Shown here piece by piece: positions 57,124 through 64,000 of a stretch of 64,000 nt of DNA. Both the position numbers and the translations under genes were made by a program. The stretch lies in contig JAJQOW010000021.1 of assembly GCA_037975125.1 (NCBI GenBank), forward strand, positions 1,306,501 through 1,370,500, written 5' to 3'. The DNA is from Latrodectus hesperus. Lineage: Eukaryota > Arthropoda > Arachnida > Araneae > Theridiidae. How positions within the stretch are numbered: the stretch's first letter is position 1; every line of letters starts with the position of its first letter. A model generated the notes under the pieces. The model was not told the DNA's origin. It was given only the letters and a program-made list of their open reading frames with translations, and ran no database searches.

Positions 57124-57411
57124 ATTTTTTTCCAACGGTGGGCACAATAGTGTTGAATCCTATGCCACAACAAGGCCAGAAATTGCTACTCATTTCTCGT
57201 TACTCAGCGCGGACCTGTGAACCAAGTCAGGAGGCGAGTAGCGTTACCCCGCGTCATACCACCACAAACCCGTTTACAGGGTGGGCCACATTCATACAAC
57301 ATCACAAAAGAAAGGACAGAGAAAAAAGAAACAACCATGCCCGAATCGGGATTCTAACCCGGGACCCACAGCTCAGGAGTCAAGACGCTAACCACTCAGC
57401 CATCGGTCGGC
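57124..57411 (-). mobile_element. SINE-C copy 2
   Basis: Same head, centre and 3' end as the copy at 55618 (GTGCCCACCGTTGG plus A run on minus), with a one-base change in the B-box arm (GGTTAGAATCC). Flanks TTAATTAAAA and TTAATTTAAT suggest a target duplication. Confidence 0.85.
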
Positions 57412-58684
<1,273 letters not shown>

Positions 58685-60101
58685 CACTACTGGTCATTAA
58701 AACTGTTACACCAAGAAAGCGGCACACCACACACGTGAAATTTGCATGACAGGTAGAACTTGCTGTGATATGCAAATGATTAGATTTTCAGCGCATTCAT
58801 ACAAAGCAGGCGACAGTAGCGACATCTACAATGTGTATAAAACCAGAGATTTGACAGCAGTTTTCTCATACTCAATTTCCGTTTCAATGTTGTTTTCGGC
58901 AAAGAAAGTTGTTGTAATGCCTCGTGTAAGAAAAAGAAGTGCCTATCAGCACGTGTCTGACTTTGATCGAGGAAGGATTATAGCCTACCGGGATTGCGGT
59001 TTATCGTACCGCAATATTGCTGCTCGCGTCGGTCGAGACCCCATGACTGTTAGCAGAATATGGAATCGATGGGTTCAGGACAATCATACGGAACGTCATG
59101 CAGGATCTCAGCGACCCTCCATCACTAACAGCAGAGATGACAGACATCTTATCCGCATGGCCACAAGGGATCGTACAGCCACGTCACGAACTCTGAGTCA
59201 CGAAATAGAGTCATTTGCAAGGCAACAAGTTTCTGTTCGAACAGTTCGACGACGTTTGCAGCAGCATGGATTGATTGCACGGCGACCATGGCTTCGGCTA
59301 CCATTGACGCTGCGTCACAGACAGGAGCGCCTTCAATGGTATGATCTGCGACGAGCCTGGAAGCTGGAATGGCATCACGTCATTTCATCTTTACAGATGA
59401 ATCTTGGTTCTGTATACAGGACCATGATGGCCGCATCCGTGTTTAGAGGCATCGTGGAGAACGCGCATTGCCAGCTTGCATTGGACATCGCCATACTGGC
59501 CCATCTGCTGGAGTTATGGTATGGGGTGCCATTGGATAGACGTCTCGATCACCTCTTGTTCGCATTACCGGCACTTTGAACAGCAACCATTACATTTTCG
59601 ATGTGTTAAGGCCCGTGCCTCTGCCCTATTTTCGAGGTCTCCCTAATGCTTTGTTTCAACAGGATAACACACTACCGCATGTTGCCCGTACTGTTCTGAA
59701 CTTCCTTGATACAGAACAAGTTCGACTGTTACCCTTGCCAGCACGTTCTCCTGATCTGTCACCAATTGAAAACGTGTAGTCAATGGTTGCCGAGTGATTG
59801 ATACGCCATCACTCACCATCTACTACTGTCAATGAATTGTGGCATAGTGTTGAAGCTGCATGAACTGAGATCCCCGTACATGTCATACAATCTCTGTTTG
59901 ACTCCATGCCTAGGCGGATAAATGCTGTTATTGCAGCCAGAGGTGGCTGCTCTGGGTACTGATTTCTCAAGTTATCTCAATACATCCTAAATTCCTGTAA
60001 ATCTAATCACTTGTTCTTTCCACTATAATGTATGTGTCCAATAAATATCGTTCTGTTATTTGCATTCCTTCTTGGTGTAGCAATTTTAATGGTCAGTAGT
60101 G
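58685..60101 (+). mobile_element. Tc1-like element (DD34E), full-length ends
   Basis: A 1417-bp element. The left end CACTACTGGTCATTAAAACT...ACACCAAGAA and the inverted right end CACTACTGACCATTAAAATT...ACACCAAGAA form TIRs of about 33 bp with a few changes. TA lies on each side. The length is normal for a complete Tc1-like element. Confidence 0.93.
58917..59962 (+). pseudogene. Tc1-like transposase, broken
   Basis: The ATG at 58917 is preferred to an earlier in-frame ATG because MPRVRKRSAYQHVSDFDRGR is the typical start of this Tc1 subgroup. The paired HTH follows (LSYRNIAARVGRD; RTVRRRLQQHGLIARRP). A frameshift precedes the first Asp (FTDES, codon 59396). The second Asp is in FQQDNTLPH (codon 59663) and Glu in SPIENV (codon 59768), with 34 residues between them (DD34E, the canonical Tc1 spacing). 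A TAG replaces the expected Trp codon right after ENV. The C-terminus GGCSGY ends at the TGA 59960-59962. Confidence 0.92.
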
Positions 60102-60131
60102 TATATATAAAACATATATTTATATTATATA

Positions 60132-60134
<3 letters not shown>

Positions 60135-60191
<57 letters not shown>
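60135..60191. repeat. (TA)n array with flanking 12-bp inverted repeat
   Basis: TA tract; just after it TATGTTATTATA and TATAATAACATA form an inverted repeat (about 60189-60218). Confidence 0.9.
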
Positions 60192-60195
<4 letters not shown>

Positions 60196-60222
60196 ATTAT
60201 ATGTTATATAATAACATATAAA

Positions 60223-60253
60223 CAGCACGTTCTCCTGATCTGTCACCAATTGA
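60223..60253 (+). repeat. 31-bp exact copy of Tc1 transposase sequence
   Basis: CAGCACGTTCTCCTGATCTG and the next 11 bases are identical to 59739-59769, the segment encoding ARSPDLSPIE of the neighbouring Tc1-like element, but lie outside that element. Confidence 0.9.
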
Positions 60254-61725
60254 CACAAATTGAATCTAATCAACTAATGTGGATGTGTTAAGTTAACTTA
60301 CAAATATTGCCATGAAGATTTGATGTGTAGTAAAATGAATAAATAATGATATTCGAAATCGCGTAAATCAAATGGAATCGCATTGTTTGGGTTTAGGGAA
60401 AATTAGAAATCCCACCATGCCCCAACAAAGTCCTAAGGTTCTATCAACAATTTAGTTTTGATTAATCGAAGTATTTTTTATGCAATCATTTCGAAGTAAT
60501 TCTTTAAATTTTTATATTGAAAAATAATTTTAAAAACAGATATAAGATAAAAATAAACAGAAAGGAAATTATTATGGTAAAGTAACTGTAAAAGAAAACA
60601 TTCAAATTAATCGAAATTATAAAGACAAGATCCTATATGGTAATTTTTTTCCAAAATGTTTTCATATATACCATTTTTAAGATGCGTTTAATTCAATTTA
60701 TTCTCGTAATGAAATGTATAAGATATTTTCAAGTTAAGCTGTATTTCATATGAACTTCTGTAACGTAGCAAGGATTAACTTGTTTGTTTTTATTGTTTTT
60801 CAGTTGCAGTAATGAAGTTTAGCGTTGTTAAAACATACAACGTCAAATGTTATAAAAAACAAGTATAATATTTTCTTCCTAATTTAATATTAAAAAAATA
60901 CCGGAAATATTACCCACATCACATGAATAAATACAAGGTTTTTCTCTCAAGAACTTACGGTGGCACAGTAATAGGACTAGCAAATACTTTGAAACTACTA
61001 AAGGCTATCAGTCCCTATCGTTATAAAACAATCGGACATGATGATGCGTTTCTCCTTTATACATATATTATGAATCTTATTATCTTGTCAAAATAATATT
61101 AAATAAAAATCATTTAAAATTATAAAGGAATGAAATGTTTTTAATATCCAAATATAAAATAAAATAATCACGGATTTATATCTTTGTATAACCACAAATA
61201 ATTTTGTTCTGTTTTAATTTAAACTTGATTCTTAACTCATTTTCAAATTTTGAATGGAAATTTGACAGCATCAGTCAAATGACACCCCTTTTTGACACAA
61301 TTAAGTGAGACAAAATTTAAAGATTGATAAATATAAAAGCTATCTTGAATAAAATGACGTCGATGTCTCCAGAGAAATGCATTTTCATGAAACATCGCCG
61401 AATAGGCTTAAATTGCTCACTATTTAAATATGCATGTATACCAGTGTAACAAGTTTGTGTCATCTTGAATGGATTTTTAGTGATCCTGGTGTTGAGAATT
61501 ATTTCCAAAATTTTAAGACTGAAATTAGCAATACTTCTCACTGCACAACATTGCTAGAAGTATGTAATATATATACATAATTAAAAAATTATTATTAGGC
61601 CTTATAAATAATTTTACAATCAGTTTAATGAATTTAATGTTTACTTAAAGCAGTTCGATTTGAATTATTTACATGACCCAAGACACAACAAGCAAATGTC
61701 CAGTTATACAGTTCCACTTTTATCT
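60254..61725. other. AT-rich stretch
   Basis: No gene or element could be supported. Confidence 0.45.
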
Positions 61726-63179
<1,454 letters not shown>

Positions 63180-63186
63180 ATATATA

Positions 63187-63264
<78 letters not shown>
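63180..63264. repeat. (TA)n array between mariner and Foldback-like copy 2
   Basis: TA tract with small CA/GT interruptions. Confidence 0.95.
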
Positions 63265-63735
63265 GAGCAAGACTAGAAGTATCATAAGCAAAAATTGAAA
63301 AGCACAAGAATATATATAACATTTATGTTTAGCAATGCATTCAGCGCAAAAACAACTAAAATATAATTAATAGTACATTTTTATAAATTAATAATCAAAT
63401 ATTTTAGATGGAGAATAATAATCAAATACTAGATGGAGAACAATACATTGAAAATAACAAATGGAGAATAATAATATATTTATAAAGTTAGTCAAAATCC
63501 AAATTTATAAAATTAAATAATAGATGGAGAATAATAATCAAATACAAAAAAATAAAGAAAGAAACAAAATATTTGATTATTATTCCATCTATTATTTAAT
63601 TTTATAAATCTGGATTTTGACTATTTTTATAAATATATTATTATTCTCCATTTGGTATTTTCAATGTATTGTTCTCCATCTAGTATTTGATTATTAAATT
63701 TATAAAAATATTTTATTATATATATACATGATATT
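63265..63735. mobile_element. Foldback-like element copy 2
   Basis: The leader resembles that of copy 1 (GAAAAGCACAAGAATATATA ... GTTTAGCAATGCATTCAGCG). The left arm (about 63390-63535) has repeated AGATGGAGAATAATAATCAA and AAATGGAGAATAATAATAT units. The right arm (about 63574-63712) repeats them inverted (TTGATTATTATTCCATCT, TATTATTCTCCATTTGG). The centre is only about 40 bp and differs from copy 1. Flanked by TA-rich DNA on both sides. Confidence 0.7.
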
Positions 63736-63737
63736 GC

Positions 63738-64000
63738 AATTTTTTCTGAAGATATTGGTGATATTCCTGAAGACAGACCCTAATCCATCAATTCTGTTGC
63801 GCGGGCCAAGATAGATACCAAACTTCCTTCCCGTGTTCAATAAACCATGATGTAACAAGTCCCACCTCATGGAAAGGTGCATTATGATCTTACAAAATTG
63901 CATTGTCTGCAAGAAACAAAATTTTTGTCATGGGATTGACCAATTAAAATTTTTGCATAATTCTTTTCAGTTATCAGGGTTACGATTGGTCCAAGAGAAA
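63738..64000 (-). pseudogene. Tc1-like transposase remnant, runs off the window
   Basis: The minus strand reads DHNAPFHEVGLVTSWFIEHG, matching the QDNAPxHxAxxVxxWFxEH segment around the second catalytic Asp of Tc1-like transposases. After frame disruption it gives a decayed SPDLN..E..WSV region (GSVFRNI in another frame). It is decayed, and its upstream part lies beyond the window end. Confidence 0.55.

Overview
This window is eukaryotic, AT-rich (roughly 70-75% A+T by eye) and dominated by transposable elements. I see no convincing complete host gene. About twenty long (TA)n arrays, several families of tRNA-derived SINEs, many decayed Tc1/mariner elements and pieces of non-LTR retrotransposons point to an arthropod; the combination suggests a chelicerate, perhaps a spider. 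That taxonomic guess is inference from element types, not from a diagnostic gene.

Layout. 1-5 kb: SINE pieces, two copies of a SINE ending in (TA)n (SINE-A), and a SINE-B copy split by an 813-bp internally deleted LINE derivative. 5-14.8 kb: mostly AT-rich sequence with a foldback at 9.6 kb and a second SINE-B that shares flanking DNA with the first. 14.8-15.8 kb: a Tc1-like element with an internal deletion. 16-19 kb: SINE-B and three hairpins. 19-22.7 kb: a mariner MITE, a Foldback-like element built of 28-bp subrepeats, a 300-bp TA array, a perfect 36-bp hairpin, and the RNase H end of a LINE with its 3' UTR. 24.6-29.5 kb: minus-strand coding-like islands (candidate exons), a small TIR element, the second copy of the LINE derivative and a decayed Tc1 transposase. 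31-33 kb: two minisatellites. 37 kb: a cluster of TGACGT motifs. 39.5-40.1 kb: a LINE RNase H remnant. 42.7-46.5 kb: SINE-B copies in both orientations and a chimeric SINE. 50.7-52.3 kb: a mariner-superfamily element with TIRs of about 162 bp. 54-57.4 kb: SINE-B, SINE-D and SINE-C copies. 58.7-63.2 kb: a Tc1-like element (DD34E) and a mariner (DD34D), both lying between TA arrays. 63.3 kb to the end: a second Foldback-like copy and another Tc1 remnant.

How the parts relate. Every transposase and reverse transcriptase remnant I could read carries stops, frameshifts or deletions, so nothing autonomous is intact here. The non-autonomous elements (SINEs, the LINE derivative, MITEs, Foldback-like copies) still show clean ends and target-site duplications. 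Their nesting gives a relative order of insertion. The most unusual items are the Foldback-like family, the twice-copied LINE deletion derivative, the exchange of 3' modules among SINE families, and two successive retro-insertions into the same 10-bp target.
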